From: Bacillota bacterium
Lineage (GTDB): Bacteria; Bacillota; Clostridia; Oscillospirales; Ruminococcaceae
Reading direction: 5' to 3'
Assembly: GCA_023394255.1 (NCBI GenBank)
Contig: JAEXAZ010000179.1
Coordinates: 1-12,083 of the forward strand
Length of the DNA stretch: 12,083 bases
Part shown: positions 6,542 through 11,948 of the stretch, in pieces
Position numbering within the stretch: the first letter of the stretch is position 1
Layout: every line of letters starts with the position of its first letter
Position numbers and translations under genes: made by a program
The notes under the pieces: generated by a model
What the model was told of the DNA's origin: nothing
Databases searched by the model: none
The model's input: only the letters and a program-made list of their open reading frames with translations

Positions 6542-7711
6542 TCAATTACTATCCGAATTCTTCCTGATTGATCTGATATAGATGAGCGCTCCGATAATAG
6601 CCGGAATAATGGCCAGGAGATAAATGAACTGGTAGCCAAAATTTTCAGCTATGATACCCCAAAGGATGGCGCCCGCTCCAATCCCAAGGTCAAAGCCAAG
6701 AAAGAAAGTGGCATTTGCCGCGCCCCTCCTCGTGTTGTCAACCTTACGCACGGACATCGCCTGCAACGCCGGCTGGATGGCTCCAAACCCGATTCCATAA
6801 ATAAGCCCGGCTATCAGAAAGGTCATGAGGGAATTCGCAAAATAAATGAAGGACATGGAAAGTATTACACAAATGATGCCCGGAAGCACCGCAAATGAAG
6901 GCCCTTTCCTGTCGGTCAGACGGCCAAAGTAGGGTCGTGAAACCAGTAAGGCAATCGCATAGACGGTAAAAAATAATCCTATATTTCCAATCTGTTTTTG
7001 GCCTGCATAAAGTGCAATAAAAGAAACAATCGCCCCGTAAGTCATTGTAATAAAGAAAATTACGACCGCGGGAAGAATGGCCGACTTTTCAAAGATCCCC
7101 GTTTTCCCGGATTTTGAAGACTCGTCAGGCTTATGATATTTTATCGGCAAGGCAATAAAGATGGAGATTAATACAACTCCCGCGGAAATATAAAAAACAG
7201 CGTTAAAACCATGGCCGCTGAGGACTTCAAGCCCCAGCGCGGGAGCGATGGCCATTGCGAGCGTACTTGTCAGCCCGAAATAACCCATTCCTTCGCCTAA
7301 CCGGGATTTGGGGACGATGTCCGAAGCGACGGTGCTGGAGGCCGTGCTGGAAGCTCCCCAGCCAAAACCATGGATAAACCTGAGAATCAACAGGACCAAA
7401 ATTGTCGAAGTCCAATTGTATGCCACAACGCAGATAAGAAATACGATTAAACCTAAAATATATACGCCTCTTCTCCCCTGCTTGTCCAATAACCGGCCGG
7501 CGACCGGCCTCATTAAAACCGCGGAAATGGTAAAAATCCCTACGACCAGACCCGCCCAGGAATCTGAGCCCCCCAACTCGGCGGAAAAAACAGGCAGCAC
7601 CGGCAAAAGCATTTGAAATCCCAGTGTGATAAATAAATTTGCTATTGATATTAAAATAAAGTCCCGCGTCCAAAGCGGCTCTTTCTTTTGAAGTCCCGGA
7701 TTTTTTTCCAT
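6542..7711 (-). CDS. MFS transporter, probable drug or metabolite efflux
   Basis: This 389-residue, 12-helix major facilitator has the length and layout of the small drug:H+ antiporter or sugar-efflux-like families. Motif A between helices 2 and 3 reads GRLLDKQGRRG, and its half-repeat GRLTDRKGP lies after helix 8, showing the internal duplication of the fold. The N-terminal helix reads DFILISIANLFITLGFQMLLPVLPVF. The ATG at 7711 is chosen because GGAGGAG ends 9 nt upstream. An in-frame TTG at 7738 would overlap the preceding gene. It lies 19 bp after the nitroreductase gene and is the last gene of the marR operon, so its expression should follow release of the MarR-type repressor. Export of a toxic compound is the likely role. 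The substrate is unknown. Confidence 0.9.
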   Translation of the reverse strand: MEKNPGLQKKEPLWTRDFILISIANLFITLGFQMLLPVLPVFSAELGGSDSWAGLVVGIFTISAVLMRPVAGRLLDKQGRRGVYILGLIVFLICVVAYNWTSTILVLLILRFIHGFGWGASSTASSTVASDIVPKSRLGEGMGYFGLTSTLAMAIAPALGLEVLSGHGFNAVFYISAGVVLISIFIALPIKYHKPDESSKSGKTGIFEKSAILPAVVIFFITMTYGAIVSFIALYAGQKQIGNIGLFFTVYAIALLVSRPYFGRLTDRKGPSFAVLPGIICVILSMSFIYFANSLMTFLIAGLIYGIGFGAIQPALQAMSVRKVDNTRRGAANATFFLGFDLGIGAGAILWGIIAENFGYQFIYLLAIIPAIIGALIYIRSIRKNSDSN

Positions 7712-7730
7712 GAATATATTCTCCTCCGCC

Positions 7731-8261
7731 TCAGTCAAGATAATTTATTACAGGATTCAAACGCTGTTGTGCGAATTTTTCACTGGCGCGGTAGCCGAGC
7801 AACATGCCGACGGAGGCACAGTAGCCTTCCGGCAGGTTCAAACGGGCGCTGAGCGGGCCGCCCGGCATCAAAGGGCTGATGGGCGATCTGACAAAGCAGG
7901 AACCGAGTCCCAGATCGGTAGCCGCTATGGTCATGGTTGTGATGGCACTGGCGGCGCTGGCCTCGATCATCGGATTGGGTATGGAGAAAACAATAAAGAC
8001 AGGGGCGTTGTAGAGCGGCTTGTAGCCGGGTTGGGCAGCCATTTTTTTAGCAAAATCGTTACCGTTCTTCATAGTTTCCAGGGTGACCTCATCAATCAAC
8101 CGCAAAAATTCCCGGTTACGTATGACTGTCACGCGGAACACGCCGATTCCCGGGGCGTGGTTAATCGCTTGGAGAACCTGCGTGAGCTTTTCTTCTTCAA
8201 CTTCCTGATCGGTATAATCGCGGCAACTTTTTCTGAGGGCTATCGCCTGTATTGTTTCCAT
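7731..8261 (-). CDS. Nitroreductase-family flavoprotein
   Basis: This 176-residue FMN-dependent oxidoreductase carries the family N-terminus with R-K-S-C-R-D-Y (residues 10-16), where the first and last arginine/serine positions bind FMN phosphate, and the downstream block AATDLGLGSCFV (ALGLGSC-type) followed by LPEGYCASVGMLLGY. It is at the short end of the family, and the usual N-x-Q-P-W segment after the first helix is replaced by APGIGVFRVTVI. It should reduce nitroaromatics, quinones or similar compounds with NAD(P)H, in the cytoplasm as a dimer. AGAGG lies 8 nt before the ATG. It sits between marR (50 bp upstream) and the MFS gene (19 bp downstream) in one operon, suggesting detoxification paired with efflux. 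Confidence 0.85.
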   Translation of the reverse strand: METIQAIALRKSCRDYTDQEVEEEKLTQVLQAINHAPGIGVFRVTVIRNREFLRLIDEVTLETMKNGNDFAKKMAAQPGYKPLYNAPVFIVFSIPNPMIEASAASAITTMTIAATDLGLGSCFVRSPISPLMPGGPLSARLNLPEGYCASVGMLLGYRASEKFAQQRLNPVINYLD

Positions 8262-8311
8262 TAAATCAACCTCTTTTCAAATTCAGTTTCTTTGCCAAAA
8301 CCCACTCAGCG

Positions 8312-8758
8312 TCAGTCCGAGAATGTGCCGGCATATTTGCTTTTTTCTTCATGCAAGTTATTGATGACCTTTTTTAGCACCTGTATGGTCTCTTTGATCA
8401 CGCTCTCAGGGATATCTTTCGAAAAAATACCTAATATTTCGGAAAAAACAGATTCGACCTCCGCCGACACCTCTTTGCCTTTCTCCGTCAAATACAAAGA
8501 AGAATATCGTTTGTCTTTCTCAACCCGGTTTTTGCAAATATAACCTTTTGCTTTTAAATATTGGACAGCCTTCGCCGTCGTTGATTTTTCCACATAGAGC
8601 CTGTCTCCCAGTTCCTTTTGACTGATACCTTCATTTTGAGCAATAACAAGGAAAAAATCATATTGTCCGCTGCTGATCTCTAATTTCTTCAGCTTATTGT
8701 TGAATATACTCTGACTGAGCCTATAAATAGCGGCACTATATCTTCCAATACTTTCCAT
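8312..8758 (-). CDS. MarR-family transcriptional regulator
   Basis: This 148-residue winged helix-turn-helix repressor has the DNA-binding helices ISQKELGDRLYVEKSTTAKAVQYLKAKGYI at about 45-74 and the wing with D82-K-R84, the conserved Asp-x-Arg that grips the minor groove. Outer helices at both ends form the dimer interface. The start at 8758 is chosen because AAGGAAGG lies 7 nt upstream and the promoter -35 overlaps the earlier in-frame ATG at 8824, which cannot be translated from this promoter. It should bind the three half-sites at 8777-8816 and repress itself and the nitroreductase and MFS genes until a small aromatic or oxidising ligand relieves it. The gene is visibly more AT-rich than the AKR and cupin genes to its right. 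Confidence 0.92.
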   Translation of the reverse strand: MESIGRYSAAIYRLSQSIFNNKLKKLEISSGQYDFFLVIAQNEGISQKELGDRLYVEKSTTAKAVQYLKAKGYICKNRVEKDKRYSSLYLTEKGKEVSAEVESVFSEILGIFSKDIPESVIKETIQVLKKVINNLHEEKSKYAGTFSD

Positions 8759-8776
8759 ACGGCTACCTTCCTTCAG

Positions 8777-8816
8777 AATAGTTTCCTTTGAAACCATTCT
8801 ATCGAATAATGGTTTC
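8777..8816. promoter_or_regulatory. MarR-type operator, three 9-bp half-sites
   Basis: AATAGTTTC (8777-8785), GAAACCATT (8790-8798) and AATGGTTTC (8808-8816) are copies of one half-site in alternating orientation. The last two are a perfect inverted repeat with a 9-bp gap. The first two form a near-perfect palindrome with a 4-bp gap. The middle copy overlaps the -10 box and the last fills the -35/-10 spacer of the marR promoter, so binding must block RNA polymerase. Confidence 0.78.
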
Positions 8817-8824
8817 GTTGTCAA
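8796..8824 (-). promoter_or_regulatory. Sigma-A promoter of the marR - nitroreductase - MFS operon
   Basis: On the minus strand the -35 is TTGACA (8819-8824) and the -10 is TAGAAT (8796-8801), with a 17-bp spacer. Transcription should start near 8789, about 30 nt before the marR start codon at 8758. Confidence 0.83.
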
Positions 8825-8845
8825 CTATATTCGGCTTTGACGGCC

Positions 8846-8904
8846 AAATAAAAAACGATGAAGCCATTACAGAACGCTTCCGTTCCATAATGGCTTCATC
8901 GTTT
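8846..8904 (-). terminator. Strong intrinsic terminator of the cupin - CMD - AKR operon
   Basis: A perfect 17-bp outer stem (8853-8869 with 8888-8904), a symmetric 2x2 internal loop (CA/CA) and a 5-bp inner stem GAACG/CGTTC capped by CTTC make a long, nearly continuous hairpin. On the minus strand it is followed by T6-A-T3. It begins 7 bp after the AKR stop codon and ends about 20 bp before the marR -35, insulating the two leftward operons. Confidence 0.88.
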
Positions 8905-8911
8905 GATCCTT

Positions 8912-9769
8912 TTATTTGCCGCTGAACACAGGGAAGAAGCTGAATTCCCCATAATTTTGGATGCGCTCCATGGATTTCAGCCGCGCCATATCCTCATCCG
9001 AGATCACGAAGTCCACCTTTGCGTTGTCCCGCATATGCTCGGGATTGGCTGTCTTGGGCAGAGGCAGCGTTCCAAGCTGCAAATCGTACCGGATGCAAAG
9101 CTGCGGCACAGAGGCCCCGTACTTCTTTGCAATGGCGACAATTGTATCGTTGTTCAGAACCTCGCCGTGTGCGATGGGAGAGTACGCCTCCACCAGCATC
9201 CCCTTGCTTGCGGAATACTCCATCAGCTCAAAGGGGGTGTTGCTCACATGGACAAGCAGCTGGTTGGCCATAGGCGCGACGCTGCACCCCGACAGGATGT
9301 TGTCGATGTCTTTCTTTTCAAAGTTCGAAATACCGATCGCGCGCAGCTTTCCGGCTTTGTATGCGTCCTCAAGAGCACGCCACGCTTCCAGATTTCCCTC
9401 GGTATAATCGCCGTTTCGGTAATCCGTCCATGGCTGGGGGCTGTGAATCAGCATCAGGTCGATATAATCCAGCCCCATGATCTTCAGAGAGCCGTCGATT
9501 GCCGCCGCAGCCTCCCGATAGGTCTTGATCTCGGCAGCCAGCTTTGTGGTCACAAACAGCTCTTTGCGGGGAACACCGCAGCCGCGAATCCCTTCGCCGA
9601 CGCCGCGCTCGTTGCCATAGGCCTGCGCCGTGTCAAAATGGCGGTAGCCGATTTGGACCGCGTCGCAAACCGCTTTTGCCGCGGCGGCGTCTTCGATGAA
9701 CCATGTGCCCAGACCCAACTTGGGGATTTGGACGCCGTTTGAAAGCGTATAAGTTTCTTCAAAAATCAT
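8912..9769 (-). CDS. Aldo/keto reductase
   Basis: This 285-residue NADPH-dependent carbonyl reductase has the TIM-barrel AKR fold and all four catalytic residues: D46 and Y51 in FDTAQAYGNE, K76 in VTTKL, and H109 in LIHSP. The opening NGVQIPKLGLGTW and the late cofactor block PLPKTANPEHMRDN are typical of the 2,5-diketo-D-gluconate reductase-like branch (AKR5 type). It should reduce aldehydes or ketones, for example methylglyoxal-type compounds. The true substrate is not evident. GGAGG lies 7 nt before the ATG. It is the last gene of an operon with a cupin and a carboxymuconolactone-decarboxylase-like protein, opposite a MerR-type regulator, a context that fits reactive-carbonyl defence. The 69-bp gap to the preceding gene contains a 7-bp GGGATTC/GAATCCC hairpin without a T tail in this direction. 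Confidence 0.92.
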   Translation of the reverse strand: MIFEETYTLSNGVQIPKLGLGTWFIEDAAAAKAVCDAVQIGYRHFDTAQAYGNERGVGEGIRGCGVPRKELFVTTKLAAEIKTYREAAAAIDGSLKIMGLDYIDLMLIHSPQPWTDYRNGDYTEGNLEAWRALEDAYKAGKLRAIGISNFEKKDIDNILSGCSVAPMANQLLVHVSNTPFELMEYSASKGMLVEAYSPIAHGEVLNNDTIVAIAKKYGASVPQLCIRYDLQLGTLPLPKTANPEHMRDNAKVDFVISDEDMARLKSMERIQNYGEFSFFPVFSGK

Positions 9770-9838
9770 TGTGCATTCCTCCTTGTTTTTCAGGCCAAAC
9801 TGCCGGCCCGTTTTTGGGATTCGTCTGCGGAATCCCTT

Positions 9839-10165
9839 TTATTTTTCCGCATAAACCTCTTTGGCCATGCGGAACGCCGCCCATGCCTTGGGCCATCCGG
9901 CGTAAAAAGCGGCGTGGGTCAGGATCTCGGCCATTTCTTCCTTTGTCACGCCATGGTTTTTCGCATTCAGAATATGGAACTGGAGGGAGCTGTCCAGCAC
10001 GCCACCGGCCATCAGCGATACCACTGTCACGATGCTGCGGTCACGCGCGGAAAGCTGTTCCTCCCGTGACCAGACCTGGCCAAACAGGACATCGTCGTTC
10101 AGCTCCGCGAATTTGGGCGCGAAATCACCCAGGGCGTCTCTTCCCGCTGTTACTTTTGCCATCAT
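9839..10165 (-). CDS. Carboxymuconolactone decarboxylase (CMD)-family protein
   Basis: This 108-residue all-helical protein of the CMD/AhpD fold has the conserved opening TAGRDALGDFAPKFAELNDDVLFGQVWSR and the central RDRSIVTVVSLMAGGVLDSSLQFHILNAKNHGVTKEEMAEILTHAAFYAGWPKAW. H64 lies where the family has its conserved histidine. It contains no cysteine at all, so it lacks the CxxC of AhpD peroxidases and cannot be a thiol peroxidase. True decarboxylase activity is also not implied, because no protocatechuate pathway genes are near. AAGGAGG lies 5 nt before the ATG at 10165. A second ATG at 10162 is equally possible. It begins 10 bp after the cupin gene, so the two are tightly coupled. CMD proteins paired with a cupin and an AKR under MerR control recur in bacteria. 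Their reaction is generally unknown. Confidence 0.87.
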   Translation of the reverse strand: MMAKVTAGRDALGDFAPKFAELNDDVLFGQVWSREEQLSARDRSIVTVVSLMAGGVLDSSLQFHILNAKNHGVTKEEMAEILTHAAFYAGWPKAWAAFRMAKEVYAEK

Positions 10166-10175
10166 TACCACCTCC

Positions 10176-10613
10176 TTACTTCAACTTCGTATAGGCTTCG
10201 CCGACGGGCTCGCACCATTCATTCGAGGTCTCTTCGCCCGGTACTTCGATGGAAATGTGGCTGAACCAGCTGTCGGCTTTTGCGCCGTGCCAGTGCTTTA
10301 CATTGGCGGGGATGGTGATCACCGTACCCGGCGTCAGGCTTACCGCTTCCCTGCCTTCCTCCTGATACCAGCCTTCGCCCGCCGTGCACACCAGAATCTG
10401 GCCGCCGCCGCTCTTTGCGCGATGGATATGCCAGTTGTTGCGGCACCCCGGCTCAAAGGTCACGTTTGCCAGGAACAGCGGGCTTTTGCCGGGCTCCGTC
10501 AGGGGATTTAAATAGGATTCCCCCACGAAATACTGTGCAAACATGGTGTTCGGCTGTCCCTGTCCAAAAACATTTTGCCGGTCAAACCCTTCTTTGTTGG
10601 TTACTTTGCTCAT
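10176..10613 (-). CDS. Small single-domain cupin protein
   Basis: This 145-residue beta-barrel cupin has motif 1 at residues 56-81 (GCRNNWHIHRAKSGGGQILVCTAGEG), with H62 and H64 as metal ligands but Q72 where many cupins have glutamate. Motif 2 is at 95-110 (PGTVITIPANVKHWHGA), with H107 as the further ligand and H109 beside it. This H-x-H...Q...H variant is typical of the small cupins encoded next to CMD-family genes. The start at 10613 has AAGGAGG about 10 nt upstream. An upstream in-frame ATG at 10655, with its own GGGAG, would add 14 residues and cannot be ruled out. The still earlier ATG at 10700 falls on the expected start of transcription. It is the first gene of the operon driven by the MerR-type promoter. 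Its reaction is unknown. Confidence 0.87.
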   Translation of the reverse strand: MSKVTNKEGFDRQNVFGQGQPNTMFAQYFVGESYLNPLTEPGKSPLFLANVTFEPGCRNNWHIHRAKSGGGQILVCTAGEGWYQEEGREAVSLTPGTVITIPANVKHWHGAKADSWFSHISIEVPGEETSNEWCEPVGEAYTKLK

Positions 10614-10679
10614 AAAGCGGATACCTCCTTCATTATCTTCCTGATTTTCTATCATATCTGCTCCCGCTAAAATTATAAA

Positions 10680-10708
10680 TTGACTTAGAGTCAGCTCCAT
10701 GTTATTAT
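10680..10708 (+). promoter_or_regulatory. Promoter of the MerR-type regulator gene
   Basis: The -35 is TTGACT (10680-10685). The best -10 is TATTAT (10703-10708) with a 17-bp spacer. TATAAT at 10706-10711 would give 20 bp. With the 17-bp reading this is an ordinary promoter that the regulator would repress when bound to the dyad at 10686-10699. Confidence 0.65.
10686..10699. promoter_or_regulatory. MerR-type operator, left copy
   Basis: TAGAGTCAGCTCCA is a 5-4-5 imperfect dyad (TAGAG and CTCCA around TCAG) inside the -35/-10 spacer of the rightward promoter. It matches the right-hand copy at 10718-10731 in architecture and in most arm bases. Confidence 0.65.
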
Positions 10709-10737
10709 AATAGCATCTGGAGCCAACTCCAAGTCAA
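10707..10737 (-). promoter_or_regulatory. MerR-activated promoter of the cupin - CMD - AKR operon
   Basis: On the minus strand the -35 is TTGACT (10732-10737) and the -10 is TATTAT (10707-10712), with a 19-bp spacer. That over-long spacer is the hallmark of promoters that a MerR-family protein activates by twisting the DNA. The -10 box overlaps that of the opposite promoter. Transcription should start near 10700, giving a leader of nearly 90 nt before the cupin ATG at 10613. Confidence 0.78.
10718..10731. promoter_or_regulatory. MerR-type operator, right copy
   Basis: TGGAGCCAACTCCA is a dyad of TGGAG and CTCCA with a 4-bp centre. It lies wholly within the 19-bp spacer of the leftward promoter. 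The CTTGGAGT...CTCC pattern seen on the minus strand resembles operators reported for NmlR/AdhR-type regulators. Confidence 0.75.
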
Positions 10738-10777
10738 GTATTTTTTGAAAAATAATATCGGGAGTTATAGATTTAAT

Positions 10778-11170
10778 ATGAACATAACTGAAGTTGCCGT
10801 AAAATTTAGTTTGACGCAGGACACGTTGCGTTATTACGAAAAGGTTGGATTAATTCCGAAAGTCAAGCGCACGGCGGGTGGTTCAAGGAACTATTCCGAA
10901 TATGATTGCGGCTGGATTGATTTCATAAAGTGCATGCGCAACGCGGGAGTACAGGTGGATGCTTTAGTAAAATATGTAAAACTTTTCGAACAAGGTGATT
11001 CTACCTCTGACGCGCGAAAGCAAATACTGGTGCGGGAACGCGACCGCATTGCCGCCCAAGTTGTTGATATGCAGCGCACACTTGACCGGCTCAACGTTAA
11101 AATTGAACGTTATGAAAAGGATATCATCCCTGCTGAAAAAGAATTGGCGACAGCACACAGCAAAGAATAA
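10778..11170 (+). CDS. MerR-family regulator, NmlR/AdhR-like
   Basis: This 130-residue activator has the MerR winged helix at residues 1-70 (MNITEVAVKFSLTQDTLRYYEKVGLIPKVKRTAGGSRNYSEYD), followed by WIDFIKCMRNAGVQVDALVKYV and a C-terminal dimerisation coiled coil (about 80-125). It lacks the C-terminal metal-binding cysteines of MerR, CueR or ZntR. Counting from this start, cysteines are at 44 and 52. Cys52 in F-I-K-C-M-R matches the sensor cysteine of B. subtilis AdhR, which responds to formaldehyde and methylglyoxal. The ATG at 10778 has GGGAG but at a long 13-nt spacing. An in-frame TTG at 10745 has no site at all and would add residues before the conserved MerR start. It should activate the divergent cupin - CMD - AKR operon and repress itself through the two dyads at 10686-10731. 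Confidence 0.9.
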   Translation: MNITEVAVKFSLTQDTLRYYEKVGLIPKVKRTAGGSRNYSEYDCGWIDFIKCMRNAGVQVDALVKYVKLFEQGDSTSDARKQILVRERDRIAAQVVDMQRTLDRLNVKIERYEKDIIPAEKELATAHSKE

Positions 11171-11232
11171 AACACAAAGGGAATTCTGTGCGCAAGAAAA
11201 AAACAATACTAAGGGACGCCGTCCCATACGAG

Positions 11233-11282
11233 CAGAAAACGCATGGAAGAAAACGAGTTTTTCTTCATGCGTTTTCTGTTTT
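11233..11282 (+). terminator. Intrinsic terminator after the MerR-type gene
   Basis: A 13-bp outer stem (CAGAAAACGCATG 11233-11245 with 11266-11278), one bulged G at 11246 and a 7-bp inner stem (11247-11253 with 11259-11265) close on a 5-nt loop. Four T follow (11279-11282). It lies about 60 bp after the merR stop and before the end of the leftward lipoprotein gene. Reading leftward there is no T tail, so it mainly serves the rightward transcript. Confidence 0.78.
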
Positions 11283-11339
11283 GGCCGGCATTTGCCGTCT
11301 CTAAAATGGAAGGGTAAAAGAGCGCAACGTCTCTCAATT

Positions 11340-11948
11340 TTACTCGTTGAATCGTTCAAACGTCACTTCTGTATCCCCGGTACCCTCGAAAAGCTCGACA
11401 CCGGAATCAATCCGCCCAATTTTCTGCATGTCAAACCGTTCGCCATTTTGAGCGTACATGATGACAAGGCTGTGGCGGGGCGGCCAATAAATAATCTCAC
11501 CCACCTCATAGCCGGTGGTTGCCGTTTCGTTGGCAGGGAGCTCGTCCGGGAAATGATAGCACATTTCTCGGGAATAGAGGTCTTCCATTGGCACAGTCAG
11601 CGGCAGCTTTTCCACCAGGGCCTTTGCCGTCGCGTTATCAAGCAGCGTGGCAGTCAGTTCCTGCCCATCCGCGGTAATCCTGATCTTTACAGGTCCGCCC
11701 TCCTGGGGCCGGTCGTCAGACGCAGTTGCTTCCGGGAGGCTTTGTCCGGCGGCATTCCCGCTTTCGGCTGACGGCGCAGGGGTATCCGCCGGAGCGGAAG
11801 AATTGCCCAGATTGTCACCGCCGGAAGTAACAGGCGGCTGAGACTGGCCGTCGGAACCGCCGTTTGAGCAGGCGGATAGAGCGCCTGCCATCACCAATAC
11901 TGTCACCAATACTGTGGGAAATTTTGTGCTCACGATATTTCTTTTCAT
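11340..11948 (-). CDS. Secreted lipoprotein with cyclophilin-like domain
   Basis: This 202-residue exported protein has a basic start (MKRNIVSTK), a hydrophobic core and a lipobox ALSAC, so it should be cleaved before Cys27 and lipid-anchored outside the membrane. Residues 28-85 are a low-complexity Gly/Ser/Pro/Ala/Asp linker. Residues 87-202 match the cyclophilin-like fold family (Cyclophil_like2 type), with the conserved LLDNATAKALVEKLPLTVPMEDLYSREMCYHFP, GYEVGEIIYWPPRHSLVIMYAQNGE and IGRIDSGVELF. The enzyme role, if any, is unknown. The fold is shared with cyclophilins, but prolyl-isomerase residues are not recognisable. The start has AAAGGGGA 11 nt upstream. In other Firmicutes and Bacteroidetes such proteins often neighbour aldo/keto reductases, flavodoxins and CMD proteins, as here. 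Four residues of the signal peptide (TVLV) are duplicated in tandem. No promoter is evident within the 135 bp upstream. Confidence 0.85.
   Translation of the reverse strand: MKRNIVSTKFPTVLVTVLVMAGALSACSNGGSDGQSQPPVTSGGDNLGNSSAPADTPAPSAESGNAAGQSLPEATASDDRPQEGGPVKIRITADGQELTATLLDNATAKALVEKLPLTVPMEDLYSREMCYHFPDELPANETATTGYEVGEIIYWPPRHSLVIMYAQNGERFDMQKIGRIDSGVELFEGTGDTEVTFERFNE
11891..11914. repeat. 12-bp perfect tandem duplication in signal-peptide codons
   Basis: TCACCAATACTG occurs twice head to tail (11891-11902 and 11903-11914). In the leftward reading frame it encodes TVLV twice (residues 12-19), in the hydrophobic core of the lipoprotein signal peptide. A loss or gain of one unit keeps the frame and changes only the core length. 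Confidence 0.85.

Noticed and set aside
8759..8824. Upstream in-frame extension of the MarR protein
   Set aside because: The ATG at 8824 is inside the -35 box of the promoter and would be upstream of the start of transcription.
8903..9742. Long rightward open frame of 279 codons opposite the aldo/keto reductase gene
   Set aside because: It is antisense to a gene with all four catalytic AKR residues, has no recognisable domain, and overlaps the terminator region at its start. It is a shadow of codon bias.
9816..9836. GGGATTC/GAATCCC hairpin between the CMD and AKR genes as a terminator
   Set aside because: In the direction of transcription (leftward) the stem is followed by CAAAAACGG with no T run. 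The T-rich side faces the other way, where no gene ends.
10614..10700. Longest possible cupin frame starting at 10700
   Set aside because: That codon falls at the predicted start of transcription with no ribosome binding site. The start at 10613 (or less likely 10655) is better supported.
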